DNA of 64,000 bases from Marinilabilia sp964403175 (GCA_964403175.1 CAYOFH010000003.1:1-64000), one strand, 5' to 3'; positions 44,149 through 53,794 are shown, counted from the first letter of the stretch. Numbers and translations are program-made. Notes: generated by a model not told the origin, from the sequence alone.

Positions 44149-44577
44149 GTGCCTATTTCCTTTTCTACATATGACATTGAATATAGACTCCCGGATAAGG
44201 ATAAAATAGACCACTGGATTACCGAATTTATTGAAAGTAAGGGATTTAGAGTAGGAGAGATAAATTATCTTTTTTGCTCTGAAGATTATATTTTAGAATC
44301 CAATAATAAATTTCTCTCTCATAACTATACTACAGATATTATTACCTTTGATTATTCTACCAAACGTAAAATATCCGGTGATATTCTTATTAGTATTCCA
44401 ACAGTTAGTTCAAATGCTGAACGATTTGGTGTATCTTTTTATAATGAACTTTTAAGAGTTATTATTCATGGAGTGCTTCATTTGATAGGATTTGACGATC
44501 ATTCAGATGAAGAAAAAGCTGTCATGCGAAAAAATGAAAATTTAGCTTTGCTTTTTTACGAAACAAATTTTCATTAA
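44149..44577 (+). CDS. ybeY: Endoribonuclease YbeY (rRNA maturation factor)
   Basis: This zinc-dependent RNase processes the 16S rRNA 3' end and takes part in 70S quality control. The 142-residue product carries the zinc signature HGVLHLIGFDDH (H-x3-H-x5-H) and the upstream TTDIITFDY motif. Translation starts at a GTG 5 bases after the HATPase stop, suggesting coupling. The N-terminus varies in this family, so the start is slightly uncertain. Confidence 0.93.
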   Translation: MPISFSTYDIEYRLPDKDKIDHWITEFIESKGFRVGEINYLFCSEDYILESNNKFLSHNYTTDIITFDYSTKRKISGDILISIPTVSSNAERFGVSFYNELLRVIIHGVLHLIGFDDHSDEEKAVMRKNENLALLFYETNFH

Positions 44578-44584
44578 CTCTTGT

Positions 44585-44592
44585 TATCTTTG
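44585..44592 (+). promoter_or_regulatory. Candidate -7 element for mnmG
   Basis: TATCTTTG is a perfect TAnnTTTG match, 38 bases before the mnmG ATG and just after the ybeY stop. The -33 region is weak. Confidence 0.45.
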
Positions 44593-44630
44593 CTGAGTTT
44601 TATTTCTTTTTTTTTGAACTATCGATTTAT

Positions 44631-46508
44631 ATGGATTTCAATTTTGATATTATTGTTGTTGGAGGAGGACATGCAGGATGTGAAGCCGGAGCTGCTGCTG
44701 CGAATCTTGGCGCTAAAACTTTATTGATTACGATGGATTTAAATAAAGTGGCTCAGATGAGTTGTAATCCTGCTGTAGGAGGTATAGCTAAAGGTCAGAT
44801 TGTTAGAGAAATAGATGCTTTGGGTGGTCAAATGGGTTTGGTTACTGATGCTTCCTCTATCCAGTTTAGAATGCTTAATCGTAGTAAAGGACCTGCAATG
44901 TGGAGTCCAAGATCTCAATGTGACAGGATGGTTTTTTCTGCAGAATGGAGAAAAAGATTAGAACAAACAGATAATCTCTATTTTTGGCAGGATACTGTTG
45001 TGGACATCGATTTTACTGACGATTCCTCCTTTAAAATATTTACAGCGCAGAATGTAATTTTTCATAGTAAAAAAGTTATTCTTACTAATGGTACCTTTTT
45101 GAATGGATTAATGCACATAGGAAAAGTGCAAATGGAAGGTGGTAGGATTTCCGAACCTTCGTCCAAAGGGTTTTCCGATAAATTTTTGGAGAAAGGTTTC
45201 ACCATTGGTCGGATGAAGACCGGAACTCCTGTAAGGATTGATGGAAGAACTGTTAATTTTGAAAATTTAAAGGAGCAACAGGGCGAAGATGACTTTTATA
45301 AGTTTTCTTTTATGCCAGTTTCTAATAAAGTTTTGAAACAGCGCAGTTGTTATCTTACCTATACTAACCCTAAAGTTCATCAAAGTATTAAAGATGGTTT
45401 GAAAGAAAGCCCTATGTATGATGGAACTATTCAAAGTATCGGACCAAGATATTGCCCGAGTATTGAAACCAAAATTGTTACATTCGAAGGAAAGGATGAA
45501 CATCAGTTACATCTTGAACCAGAAGGGGAGGATACGATTGAGTTTTATTTGAATGGATTTAGTAGTTCGCTTCCTTTAGAAACACAATTGGCCGCTATAA
45601 AATCTATTCCAGGTTTGGAGGATGCTTTTATTTTTCGCCCAGGCTATGCAATTGAATACGATTTTTTTGATCCAACTCAATTACGTCATACACTGGAAAC
45701 AAAAAAGGTTAAAGGATTGTATTTTGCCGGACAGATAAATGGTACAACCGGATATGAAGAAGCAGCTGCCCAGGGGTTGATTGCCGGATTGAATGCTGCT
45801 CTCGAATTACAGGGAAAGGATTCATTTATTTTAAAACGCGATGAGGCATACATTGGTGTACTAATTGATGATTTGGTTACCAAAGGTGTGGATGAACCCT
45901 ATCGAATGTTTACCTCCAGGGCTGAATATCGAATCTTATTAAGACAGGATGATGCTGATATTCGTTTAACTGAGAAGGGTAGAAGTATTGGTTTAGTAAA
46001 AGATAACAGATATTCCTTATTTATTGAAAAAATGGAATGGAGAGAAAAAATATATAGGTTTCTTACTGAGTACCGGGTTTCTCCCATTCAAATAAATGAT
46101 TGGCTTCAATCACAAAATACAAGTTCGTTAAAACAAAAAGGTATTTTAAAGGATATTGTAACACGACCACAAATTAAACTTTGTGATCTTGTTGATGCAA
46201 TTGAAGAATTTAAAAATTTTTGTAAAGATCTTCCCCAAAACAGAAGACTTGAAATTTTAGAGAGTGTTGAAATTTCCATAAAATATGAGGGTTATATTAA
46301 CAGAGAAAAAGTTATCGCGCAAAAGCTGCAAAGATTAGAGAATTTATATATTAAAGGAAAGTTTGATTATTCCAGTATTCAAAATATTTCTACTGAAGGA
46401 AGACAAAAACTTGCTAAAATAGATCCAGAGACAATTGGACAGGCATCCAGAATCAGTGGTGTTTCTCCAAGTGATATTAATGTGCTCTTGGTTTTAATGG
46501 GAAGATAA
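44631..46508 (+). CDS. mnmG: tRNA uridine 5-carboxymethylaminomethyl modification enzyme MnmG (GidA)
   Basis: This is the FAD- and NADH-dependent partner of MnmE that builds the cmnm5 group at wobble U34 of several tRNAs. The 625-residue product has the dinucleotide fold VVGGGHAGCEAG at the N-terminus, the active-site region SCNPAVGGIAKGQIVREID, GRMKTGTPVRI and GYEEAAAQGLIAGLNAAL. The helical C-terminal MnmE-binding domain follows. Its nearness to the chromosomal origin is a long-known feature in many bacteria (glucose-inhibited division). Here a parS site begins at the base after its stop codon. Confidence 0.97.
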   Translation: MDFNFDIIVVGGGHAGCEAGAAAANLGAKTLLITMDLNKVAQMSCNPAVGGIAKGQIVREIDALGGQMGLVTDASSIQFRMLNRSKGPAMWSPRSQCDRMVFSAEWRKRLEQTDNLYFWQDTVVDIDFTDDSSFKIFTAQNVIFHSKKVILTNGTFLNGLMHIGKVQMEGGRISEPSSKGFSDKFLEKGFTIGRMKTGTPVRIDGRTVNFENLKEQQGEDDFYKFSFMPVSNKVLKQRSCYLTYTNPKVHQSIKDGLKESPMYDGTIQSIGPRYCPSIETKIVTFEGKDEHQLHLEPEGEDTIEFYLNGFSSSLPLETQLAAIKSIPGLEDAFIFRPGYAIEYDFFDPTQLRHTLETKKVKGLYFAGQINGTTGYEEAAAQGLIAGLNAALELQGKDSFILKRDEAYIGVLIDDLVTKGVDEPYRMFTSRAEYRILLRQDDADIRLTEKGRSIGLVKDNRYSLFIEKMEWREKIYRFLTEYRVSPIQINDWLQSQNTSSLKQKGILKDIVTRPQIKLCDLVDAIEEFKNFCKDLPQNRRLEILESVEISIKYEGYINREKVIAQKLQRLENLYIKGKFDYSSIQNISTEGRQKLAKIDPETIGQASRISGVSPSDINVLLVLMGR

Positions 46509-46524
46509 TGTTCCACGTGGAACA
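46509..46524. promoter_or_regulatory. parS-type ParB binding site 2
   Basis: TGTTCCACGTGGAACA is a perfect 16-bp palindrome of parS type, immediately after the mnmG TAA. The rest of the spacer to 46833 is AT-rich and shows no gene or strong hairpin. Confidence 0.88.
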
Positions 46525-46833
46525 TTTTTATAATGTTTTAGTGTGCTTTTATAAGGTATAAACCTCTTTTTTTGCAAATATTAAAATTTTCAGCATTAAT
46601 TTTCAGAGGTCATATTTCCCCTTTTTATAAGGTTTATGGGAATATATTGATCCTTCCCACTTTTGTTTTTTACTGGAATGTTTTAAATGCTATTTTAAGA
46701 TTGAAGTTTCAATTGTTTTTGAATTTAATACTTTTTCGACAGTTCCTTTAAAAATTTTTATGTCCACTTTTTCAGAAGCCACTTAATTTTATTATTTCAT
46801 CTTAAAACTTTCTATTATAAGTTTATTTAAATT

Positions 46834-48465
46834 ATGAAACAAGTTCAAGGAAATATTGTTGATATTCACCGTAAAATTATTTATGGAGGTGTGGTTTTTA
46901 TTAATGAAGATAAAATCGAACGGATAGAGGAAAAAGAAGGAAATTATGACACGTTTATTCTTCCAGGATTGATTGATTCACACGTTCACATTGAGAGTAG
47001 TATGCTTATCCCATCCGGCTTTTCCCGGTTAGTTGTTCCACGTGGAACAATTGGAGTTGTTACCGATCCTCATGAAATTGGCAACGTGTTAGGAGTACAG
47101 GGAGTGGAGTATATGATTAAGGACTCCAGGAATACTCCTTTAAAGTGTTTTTTTGGAGCCCCATCGTGTGTTCCAGCAACGCCTCTGGAGTCCTCCGGAG
47201 CTATAATTGATTCTTCTCAAATTGAAAAATTACTGGACCAACCAGAAGTTATTGTGTTAAGTGAAATGATGAATTATCCAGGAGTTATCAATGGAGACCA
47301 TGAAGTTTTAGCAAAAATTAGAGCTGCAGCAGACCGGAATCTTCCAATAGATGGACATGCTCCCGGTCTTCGAGGAGATGGATTAAGAAAATATGTTGAA
47401 GCAGGAATTTCAACAGATCATGAATGTTTTGAATTGGATGAAGCCCTTGAGAAAATCCGTCTTGGCATGAAAATACAGGTTCGCCAGGGAAGTGCTGCTA
47501 AAAATTTTGATGCTTTAGCTGATTTATTTGAATTGTATCCGGATCAATTAATGCTTTGCACCGATGATTCTCATCCGGACGAATTGATTAAAAATGGACA
47601 TATAGATAAATTGATTCGCCTTGGACTGGAAAGAAAAATTGATCTTTTTAAGTTGCTTCGTGCCGCGTCTTTAATTCCTGTAGAACACTATAATTTACCG
47701 GTTGGATTACTACGAAAAGGAGATCTTGCCGATTTTATTGTGATTGATAATCCCGAATCTTTTAATGTTCTCTCGACTTATATTAACGGTCAAAAAGTAT
47801 TTGATATGGAAGAAGGTCTTTTGTTTGCAAAAAGAGAGGTTCACAGAATTAATCATTATCAAGAACGTTTTATACAGGAAGATGAGCTTAAAGTAAATGT
47901 TCCTTCCGGAGTTTCTAAAGCAAGAGTAATAAAATGCTTCGAAGGAGAACTTGTAACTGATACATTGTGGGTAAATGTGGAAGACAATGATGAAATGAAA
48001 TCCAATGTTCAGAAGGATATTTTGAAAATTGTAGTTGTTGACCGGTATCAGCATAAACCTGTTTCAGTCGGTTTTATTAATGGTTTTGGATTGAAAAGAG
48101 GTGCACTTGCCTCTTCAGTCGCCCATGACAGCCATAATTTGGTTGCAGTTGGAGTAGAGGATTCGGACATTGTTAATGCGCTTAATCTTGTAATGGAAAA
48201 CAAAGGAGGTCTTGCCGTTGTGGATGGAAAACATCAGGATCTTTTGCCCCTGCCGGTTGCCGGACTTATGAGCGATGAGGATGGTATAGCGGTAGCTGAT
48301 AAATATAACCGTTTAGAAAATTTGACTGTAGAATTGGGAAGTAAATTAATTGCACCTTTTATGACCCTTTCATTTATGTCGTTATTGGTTATACCCAAAC
48401 TAAAAATAGGCGATAAAGGATTATTTGATGGGGATAGTTTCAAATTTATTTCTGTTTTTGAATAA
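46834..48465 (+). CDS. ade: Adenine deaminase
   Basis: Converts adenine to hypoxanthine with release of ammonia in purine salvage. The 543-residue product is an amidohydrolase with metal ligands in the family motif GLIDSHVHIESSM. Other motifs are VVTDPHEIGNVLG, IDGHAPGLRGDGL, STDHECFE and CTDDSHPDEL. The C-terminal part specific to adenine deaminase (INGFGLKRGALASSVAHDSHN) is intact. A parS palindrome (47034-47049) is embedded in the codons for VPRGT, a stretch normal for this family, so the site does not appear to cost the protein. Confidence 0.96.
   Translation: MKQVQGNIVDIHRKIIYGGVVFINEDKIERIEEKEGNYDTFILPGLIDSHVHIESSMLIPSGFSRLVVPRGTIGVVTDPHEIGNVLGVQGVEYMIKDSRNTPLKCFFGAPSCVPATPLESSGAIIDSSQIEKLLDQPEVIVLSEMMNYPGVINGDHEVLAKIRAAADRNLPIDGHAPGLRGDGLRKYVEAGISTDHECFELDEALEKIRLGMKIQVRQGSAAKNFDALADLFELYPDQLMLCTDDSHPDELIKNGHIDKLIRLGLERKIDLFKLLRAASLIPVEHYNLPVGLLRKGDLADFIVIDNPESFNVLSTYINGQKVFDMEEGLLFAKREVHRINHYQERFIQEDELKVNVPSGVSKARVIKCFEGELVTDTLWVNVEDNDEMKSNVQKDILKIVVVDRYQHKPVSVGFINGFGLKRGALASSVAHDSHNLVAVGVEDSDIVNALNLVMENKGGLAVVDGKHQDLLPLPVAGLMSDEDGIAVADKYNRLENLTVELGSKLIAPFMTLSFMSLLVIPKLKIGDKGLFDGDSFKFISVFE
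47034..47049. promoter_or_regulatory. parS-type ParB binding site 3, inside ade
   Basis: TGTTCCACGTGGAACA is identical to site 2 but lies within the ade coding sequence, about 67 codons in. It is 510 bases from site 2. Confidence 0.87.
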
Positions 48466-48470
48466 ACTTA

Positions 48471-50291
48471 ATGAGTACTAAAGAGGAAAATAGAGCTGAT
48501 TATCTCAAGAATTTAATTCGTGTACTTCCGGAATCTCCCGGTGTTTATCAGTATTTTGATGATAGTGGTAAAATTTTATATGTAGGAAAAGCCAAAAACC
48601 TCAGGAAAAGGGTTTCTTCTTACTTTCAAAAAGAACCTGAGAATGCTAAAACCCGGATTCTTGTCCGGAAAATATGTGATATTAAGCATATTGTTGTTAG
48701 CTCTGAACAGGATGCTTTGTTGCTGGAAAACAATCTTATTAAAAAGTATCAGCCACGGTATAACGTATTATTGAAAGACGATAAGAGTTTCCCTTGGATC
48801 GTTGTTAAAAATGAACCTTTTCCAAGAGTTTTTTCTACCCGTCAGATTATTAAAGACGGTAGTGAATATTTCGGGCCCTATACCAGTGGAATGATGGTAA
48901 AGACATTAATTGATCTTTTCAGGCAATTATATTACTTACGCACTTGCCGGCTTTCTCTTACAGAGGAAAATATTTCGAAAGGAAAATTTAAGGTATGTCT
49001 TGAATATCATTTAGGAAATTGCAAAGGTCCTTGTGAAGGCCTTCAGCGTGAATTTGAATATCTTGAATATATTCGTGAAATCAAAAATATTCTTAAAGGA
49101 AATATTGGGTCGGTAATGAAATACATGAAATCGACCATGATGAAGCTGGCAGAAGAGTATAAATTTGAAGAAGCTGAAGAGATAAGAAAAAAGCTATCAA
49201 TATTGGAAGGTTATAAAAGTAAGTCAACCATTGTTAATCCAAAAATTAATAATGTTGATGTTTTTTCTATTGTTGATGATAAAAAATATGCTTTTGTAAA
49301 TTTCCTAAAAGTTGTAAATGGTGCAATTATTCAGGCTCATACTATTGAGTATAAAAAGAAAATGAATGAAGATGTAAGAGCATTATTGCCTATGGCTATC
49401 GCAGATATCCGGGATAGACTTCATAGCAATTCTTCTGAAGTAATTGTTCCTTTTGACCCTGAAGTAGAATTTGAAAATGTTCGTTTTCTGGTTCCTAAAA
49501 TAGGTGATAAAAAACAGCTTTTGGAATTATCAGAACGTAATGTGAAGTATTTTCGACTGGAAAAGCTCAAGCAAAAAGCCAACCAAACAAAAGTTACCAG
49601 AGAAGCCCGTTTGTTGGAAACAACTAAGAATGATCTTCATTTAAATAAGCTTCCGGTGCATATTGAGTGTTTTGATAACTCTAATATTCAGGGACACTTT
49701 CCTGTTGCTGCCTGTGTTGTGTTTAAAAATGGAAAACCATCTAAAAAGGATTACAGGCATTTCAATATCAAAACTGTCGTAGGACCTGATGATTATGCTT
49801 CTATGGAAGAAGTCGTTTACCGGCGATATAGTCGTTTATTAAATGAAGGAGAATCTTTGCCCCAATTAGTTGTAATTGACGGTGGCAAAGGACAATTGGG
49901 TTCGGCAGTTAAAGCATTACATAACTTAAAACTGGATGATCGAATTACTGTAATTGGCATCGCTAAAAGACTTGAGGAAATTTTTTATCCAGGTGATCCG
50001 GTTCCTTTATATCTGGATAAAAACTCAGAATCTTTGAAATTAATTCAGCATTTGAGAAACGAAGCTCACAGATTTGGAATAAACTTTCATAGAAATAAAC
50101 GAAGTGGAGCTTTTCTAAAATCCAGATTAGAGGAAATTCCAGGTATTGGATCCGAAAGCATTAGCAAACTGCTCAATCGATTTGGATCTCTTAAAGGAGT
50201 GGAAGAGGCCTCTCTACAAGCCTTAACTGAAGTGGTAGGTGAGAGTCGTGGAAAGAAAATTGTAAATTATTTTAATAGTGCGAAGAAATGA
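48471..50291 (+). CDS. uvrC: Excinuclease ABC subunit C
   Basis: This is the dual-incision nuclease of nucleotide excision repair, recruited by UvrB. The 606-residue product has an N-terminal GIY-YIG domain for 3' incision (GVYQYFDDSGKILYVGKAKN), the UVR UvrB-binding motif near 205-240 (KFEEAEEIRKKLSIL) and the RNase H-like 5' nuclease core (IECFDNSNIQGHF, VVIDGGKGQLG). It ends with a helix-hairpin-helix pair (EIPGIGSESISKLLNRFGS). It follows ade by 5 bases. Confidence 0.97.
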   Translation: MSTKEENRADYLKNLIRVLPESPGVYQYFDDSGKILYVGKAKNLRKRVSSYFQKEPENAKTRILVRKICDIKHIVVSSEQDALLLENNLIKKYQPRYNVLLKDDKSFPWIVVKNEPFPRVFSTRQIIKDGSEYFGPYTSGMMVKTLIDLFRQLYYLRTCRLSLTEENISKGKFKVCLEYHLGNCKGPCEGLQREFEYLEYIREIKNILKGNIGSVMKYMKSTMMKLAEEYKFEEAEEIRKKLSILEGYKSKSTIVNPKINNVDVFSIVDDKKYAFVNFLKVVNGAIIQAHTIEYKKKMNEDVRALLPMAIADIRDRLHSNSSEVIVPFDPEVEFENVRFLVPKIGDKKQLLELSERNVKYFRLEKLKQKANQTKVTREARLLETTKNDLHLNKLPVHIECFDNSNIQGHFPVAACVVFKNGKPSKKDYRHFNIKTVVGPDDYASMEEVVYRRYSRLLNEGESLPQLVVIDGGKGQLGSAVKALHNLKLDDRITVIGIAKRLEEIFYPGDPVPLYLDKNSESLKLIQHLRNEAHRFGINFHRNKRSGAFLKSRLEEIPGIGSESISKLLNRFGSLKGVEEASLQALTEVVGESRGKKIVNYFNSAKK

Positions 50292-50356
50292 CCATAATTA
50301 AATCGAATTTTTATCTTCCTCAAGATTATCTTTTGCTCTGATTAAAGAGGTTTTCA

Positions 50357-51328
50357 CTAAAAAAGACATTCTATTATACCTGTTTTCAAGTCATTATTTG
50401 CATCAATGAGAATTTGCTTGATCTTTGTTTTTTCATGAAGTTGATTAATTATTTTGCTTTCGATTTCTTTCAGTTTTTCTTTTTCAGGGTGGTTGGATTT
50501 TATTGTTAATTCCCGGATAAATCCTTTTTCTACCTTTATTTTGGATGAAAAGATATAATCCTCTGATTTTGATCGTTTAGTGAATTCATACAGAGGACTG
50601 TATCCATAATTCCATTTCCAAGTGTTGTATTTGGTTATTATTAGCTTATTTATTAACTCGAGATCATTTTCAGAAAAATGATAAGATCTGGCCTTAAATT
50701 TCCCCCGAAGTGAATTTCCTATTTTTAAAAGAAAACTTTCTGCATTTTTTTCTCCCGGAACCAATTCTGAAATGTTAACTACTTCGCTTCGAACTGATTT
50801 AACTGATCGATCCTGAAATTTAGTTGCATCAGCTTTTAAACTTTCGGTAAGTTGGGTTAGATCACTATTAAAAAGTAAGGTGCCATGGTGCATTACCCTG
50901 GTTTTATAAACATGACAGGCATTTCCTGATATTTTTTTATACCCTGCCAGGAGATCGTTTCGCTTGCCATGTCTTGCATCCAGTCCGAAATCTTTCAAAG
51001 CTTCTACCACGGGAGTAGTTGCTCTTACGAAATCTACAAGGTGACCGGGTTCACCATTTTCAATGATGCAATAATTGATGTTTCCATAATCATGATAAAC
51101 TGTTCCACCCCCTGATAATCGGCGGTACACAGGAATTTTATTTTGTTCCAGGAAATCATAGTTTATTTCCGAGAGTGTATTTTGATGCTTACCTACGATT
51201 ACTGATGGTTTATTTATATAAAAAAAAATAATTTTTTCATTGTGATTTCTGAGTAAAATTTCCTCAGCTGCTAAATTGAATGCCGGATCGTTCGTTTTAC
51301 TTATTATGAATAAAGTATTGCTGTCCAT
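50357..51328 (-). CDS. lplA: Lipoate-protein ligase A
   Basis: Activates free lipoate with ATP and attaches it to lipoyl domains of 2-oxoacid dehydrogenases or GcvH. At 323 residues it has both the catalytic domain and the C-terminal accessory domain needed for the adenylation step. Motifs are RRLSGGGTVYHDYGNINYC, the lysine region RNDLLAGYKKISGNACHVYK and HHGTLLFNSDL. It is the only minus-strand gene in the 35-53 kb run. The 400-base spacer upstream (51329-51728) is AT-rich with no recognisable gene or repeat. Confidence 0.95.
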   Translation of the reverse strand: MDSNTLFIISKTNDPAFNLAAEEILLRNHNEKIIFFYINKPSVIVGKHQNTLSEINYDFLEQNKIPVYRRLSGGGTVYHDYGNINYCIIENGEPGHLVDFVRATTPVVEALKDFGLDARHGKRNDLLAGYKKISGNACHVYKTRVMHHGTLLFNSDLTQLTESLKADATKFQDRSVKSVRSEVVNISELVPGEKNAESFLLKIGNSLRGKFKARSYHFSENDLELINKLIITKYNTWKWNYGYSPLYEFTKRSKSEDYIFSSKIKVEKGFIRELTIKSNHPEKEKLKEIESKIINQLHEKTKIKQILIDANNDLKTGIIECLF

Positions 51329-51728
51329 CGTGCGGTAGTTCTAGTTTTATTAAAATCTAAGGAGGTTAATTGTTAAAGTTGTGGTTTATGTGATTCTTGT
51401 AAAGTATTTAAAATATTCAAATTAAATTACAAATATTATGCTTTAAGTTTTGCGGCTCAAATACAGGAAACCAGATGGAAAAAAGCATTTATCCTTTTTT
51501 GTTGGCTAAAGAATTACCATTTTTATCATTTAATTGTATTTGCAGTAAAATATTTTTTTTCAAAACTTTAAAAAACAGATAATGAACAATTATTTATTTT
51601 TTTCATGATATCCCGATTAAGAATTAATTCGAATGTCTCCAAACTAGTTTCGAAAATGCAAAAATTAAGGTATTTGAAATTTAGTTTGTATAATTAAGTG
51701 TAAAATTAATAATCTAAACATACATTGT

Positions 51729-52181
51729 ATGAAAGTTGTTCTACAAAGAACATCCAAAGCTTCAGTAACAATCAACGAAAACGAAACCAGGTCTATTCAG
51801 AAAGGGTTAATGATTTTGGTGGGTATTGAAAATAACGACGTGGAAGAGGACATAAATTGGTTGGTCAAAAAAATTGTGAATCTTCGTATTTTTGATGACG
51901 AAAAAGGAGTGATGGATAAATCAGTGGTGGATATTGATGGTGAAATACTCGTTGTAAGCCAGTTTACCTTGCATGCCCGGGTAAAAAAAGGAAACCGGCC
52001 GTCGTATGTTGATGCAGCCAAACCTGACGTATCTGTTCCGTTATACGAACAGTTTAAGGATGCTTTATCTGTTGCTTTGGGTCGGTCTGTGGTCTCAGGA
52101 GAGTTTGGTGCATCAATGGCCGTAGAATTGGTTAATGACGGTCCGGTGACGATTATTATTGATACAAAAGACAAAAAATAG
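51729..52181 (+). CDS. dtd: D-aminoacyl-tRNA deacylase
   Basis: Hydrolyses D-amino acids (and glycine) mischarged onto tRNA. The 150-residue product has the two active-site signatures: SQFTL in LVVSQFTLHARVKKGNRPS and GxPxT-type NDGPVTIII near the C-terminus. The N-terminus MKVVLQRTSKASVTI is typical. It is the first of three tightly packed genes, followed by a MazG-like gene 5 bases later and deoC. Confidence 0.96.
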   Translation: MKVVLQRTSKASVTINENETRSIQKGLMILVGIENNDVEEDINWLVKKIVNLRIFDDEKGVMDKSVVDIDGEILVVSQFTLHARVKKGNRPSYVDAAKPDVSVPLYEQFKDALSVALGRSVVSGEFGASMAVELVNDGPVTIIIDTKDKK

Positions 52182-52186
52182 CATAT

Positions 52187-52510
52187 ATGCAGATAAAGGA
52201 AGCCCAGAATCTCGTTGAGGAATGGATTCACGTGCATGGGGTTCGTTATTTTAGCGAACTGACTAATATGGCTATTCTCACCGAAGAGGTAGGTGAATTG
52301 GCCAGGATAATCGCGCGTAAGTACGGTGATCAGTCTTTTAAAGAAGGAGAGGATGAAAATCTTGCTGGGGAGATGGCCGATATTCTCTGGGTATTAATTT
52401 GTTTGGCAAACCAAACTGGTGTGGATTTAAGCGATGCACTCATGAAATCCATTGAAAAGAAAACCGATAGAGATAAAGAACGACATAAAAACAATCCAAA
52501 ACTTAAATAA
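52187..52510 (+). CDS. MazG-like nucleotide pyrophosphohydrolase
   Basis: This is a 107-residue all-alpha NTP pyrophosphatase of the single-domain MazG type. The magnesium-binding signature is split as usual: EEVGELARII and then EMADILWVLICLAN. It probably cleans non-canonical nucleoside triphosphates, though the specificity is not readable. It sits between dtd and deoC with gaps of 5 and 1 bases, so the three genes form an operon with a quality-control and nucleoside-salvage flavour. Confidence 0.92.
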   Translation: MQIKEAQNLVEEWIHVHGVRYFSELTNMAILTEEVGELARIIARKYGDQSFKEGEDENLAGEMADILWVLICLANQTGVDLSDALMKSIEKKTDRDKERHKNNPKLK

Positions 52511-52511
52511 A

Positions 52512-53390
52512 ATGGAACAATCCGAACAACTGCTGGAGAAATATGAAAAAGATTTTCAAATAATGGAAAAATGCCCTGAAATGTGGGATATTTTTGATTT
52601 AAAGACTGAAGAAAACCTTAAGAAGATTTTTTCCTTTATTGACCTGACAACGCTTAGTACTGCAGATAGTGCCAATTCTGTTCAGGATTTTTGTGATAAG
52701 TTGATTTCTTTCAAGAAAGATTTTCCGGACATGCCTTTGGTGGGTGCCGTTTGTGTATATCCGGTTTTTGCCAGCGTACTTAAAGCCAGGTTAAACGGGC
52801 TGGATGTCAATCGTGCTGTTGTTTCAGCAGGTTTTCCTTCATCTCAGACTTTTCTCGACATTAAAGTCCTGGAAACTCAAAAAGCATTGGATATGGGAGC
52901 CAATGAAATCGACATCGTTATCTCAGTAGGAGAGTTTCTTGAAGGCAATCATGAATTTGTGATGGAAGAAATAAATCGCATAAAATCAATAATGGGTGAT
53001 AAACATTTGAAAGTTATACTTGAAACAGGCGCATTGGAGACTCAGCAAAATATATGGGAAGCATCCATAATAGCTATGGAGGCCGGAGCAGATTTTATTA
53101 AAACTTCCACAGGAAAAATGAATCCTGCTGCTACACCTGAAGCTGCCTGGACAATGGTTCAAGCTATTAAGGCTTTTTATAAAACAACAGGAAAAGTTGT
53201 CGGATTTAAACCTGCTGGAGGTATCGGTACAACTGAAGAAGCATTGATTTATTTCCGGATCGTACGGGATATAATGGGAGAGGAGTGGCTTACTTCAGAA
53301 AGATTCAGAATAGGTGCCAGCCGCCTGGCCAACAATTTGCTTGCCGACCTGGCTGAATTAAAGGGAAAAAAATTTGAAAAATATTTTTAG
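52512..53390 (+). CDS. deoC: Deoxyribose-phosphate aldolase
   Basis: Splits 2-deoxyribose 5-phosphate into glyceraldehyde 3-phosphate and acetaldehyde in deoxynucleoside catabolism. The 292-residue TIM barrel has the Schiff-base lysine in GADFIKTSTGK, the second active-site lysine in VGFKPAGGI and the aspartate in NEIDIVISVGEF. The frame opens at 52452 inside the mazG-like gene. The Met at 52512 follows that gene's stop directly and is preferred. It has about 40 more N-terminal residues than E. coli DeoC, as in other long bacterial forms. Confidence 0.95.
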   Translation: MEQSEQLLEKYEKDFQIMEKCPEMWDIFDLKTEENLKKIFSFIDLTTLSTADSANSVQDFCDKLISFKKDFPDMPLVGAVCVYPVFASVLKARLNGLDVNRAVVSAGFPSSQTFLDIKVLETQKALDMGANEIDIVISVGEFLEGNHEFVMEEINRIKSIMGDKHLKVILETGALETQQNIWEASIIAMEAGADFIKTSTGKMNPAATPEAAWTMVQAIKAFYKTTGKVVGFKPAGGIGTTEEALIYFRIVRDIMGEEWLTSERFRIGASRLANNLLADLAELKGKKFEKYF

Positions 53391-53609
53391 AAACTGTTAA
53401 TGCTTTGTTTTAATAATGCTGGAAATTATTCAATTTAGAGTAAAAAATTTCAGACAATTGGATTGATAAATTTTTACATTTTTGTATTGTTAACAAAACG
53501 TTAATTGTTTCACCACATTCGTAATGGCAAGTCTTTGAATATAATTTGTGGTTGGGCTGTTGTCTTCGGTGTAACAAAAACAACAGCTCAACAACAACTA
53601 AACTATTTA

Positions 53610-53794
53610 GGGCCCGCTGATAAAGGTAGACAATATTGAATAATAGTTAATTACAGCAACTTGCAATTGAGGAAGCAAAATTTGCTAAACAAAAGGCCAT
53701 AATTTACTTCAGCGACGAATTCTCGAAGTATTCCAATACACCTTCGATTTGCCGATTTGTAAATTATGGCCTTTTGACTTTTTCAGCAGGCGCT
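53610..53794. mobile_element. MITE-like element with nested hairpin
   Basis: Imperfect terminal inverted repeats are GGGCCCGCTGATAAAG at the left and GACTTTTTCAGCAGGCGC at the right. Inside, a perfect 17-bp pair AAAAGGCCATAATTTAC (53691-53707) / complement (53759-53775) encloses further pairing around TCGAAGTATT and AATACACCTTCGA. No protein is encoded. It occupies the end of the 406-base convergent spacer between deoC and the prenyl synthase gene, ending 2 bases before the latter's stop codon. The folded part could also act as a bidirectional terminator. Confidence 0.5.

Noticed and set aside
52228..52240. TTCACGTGCATGG as a further parS site
   Set aside because: Only the central CACGTG matches; both outer halves of the 16-bp palindrome are missing.
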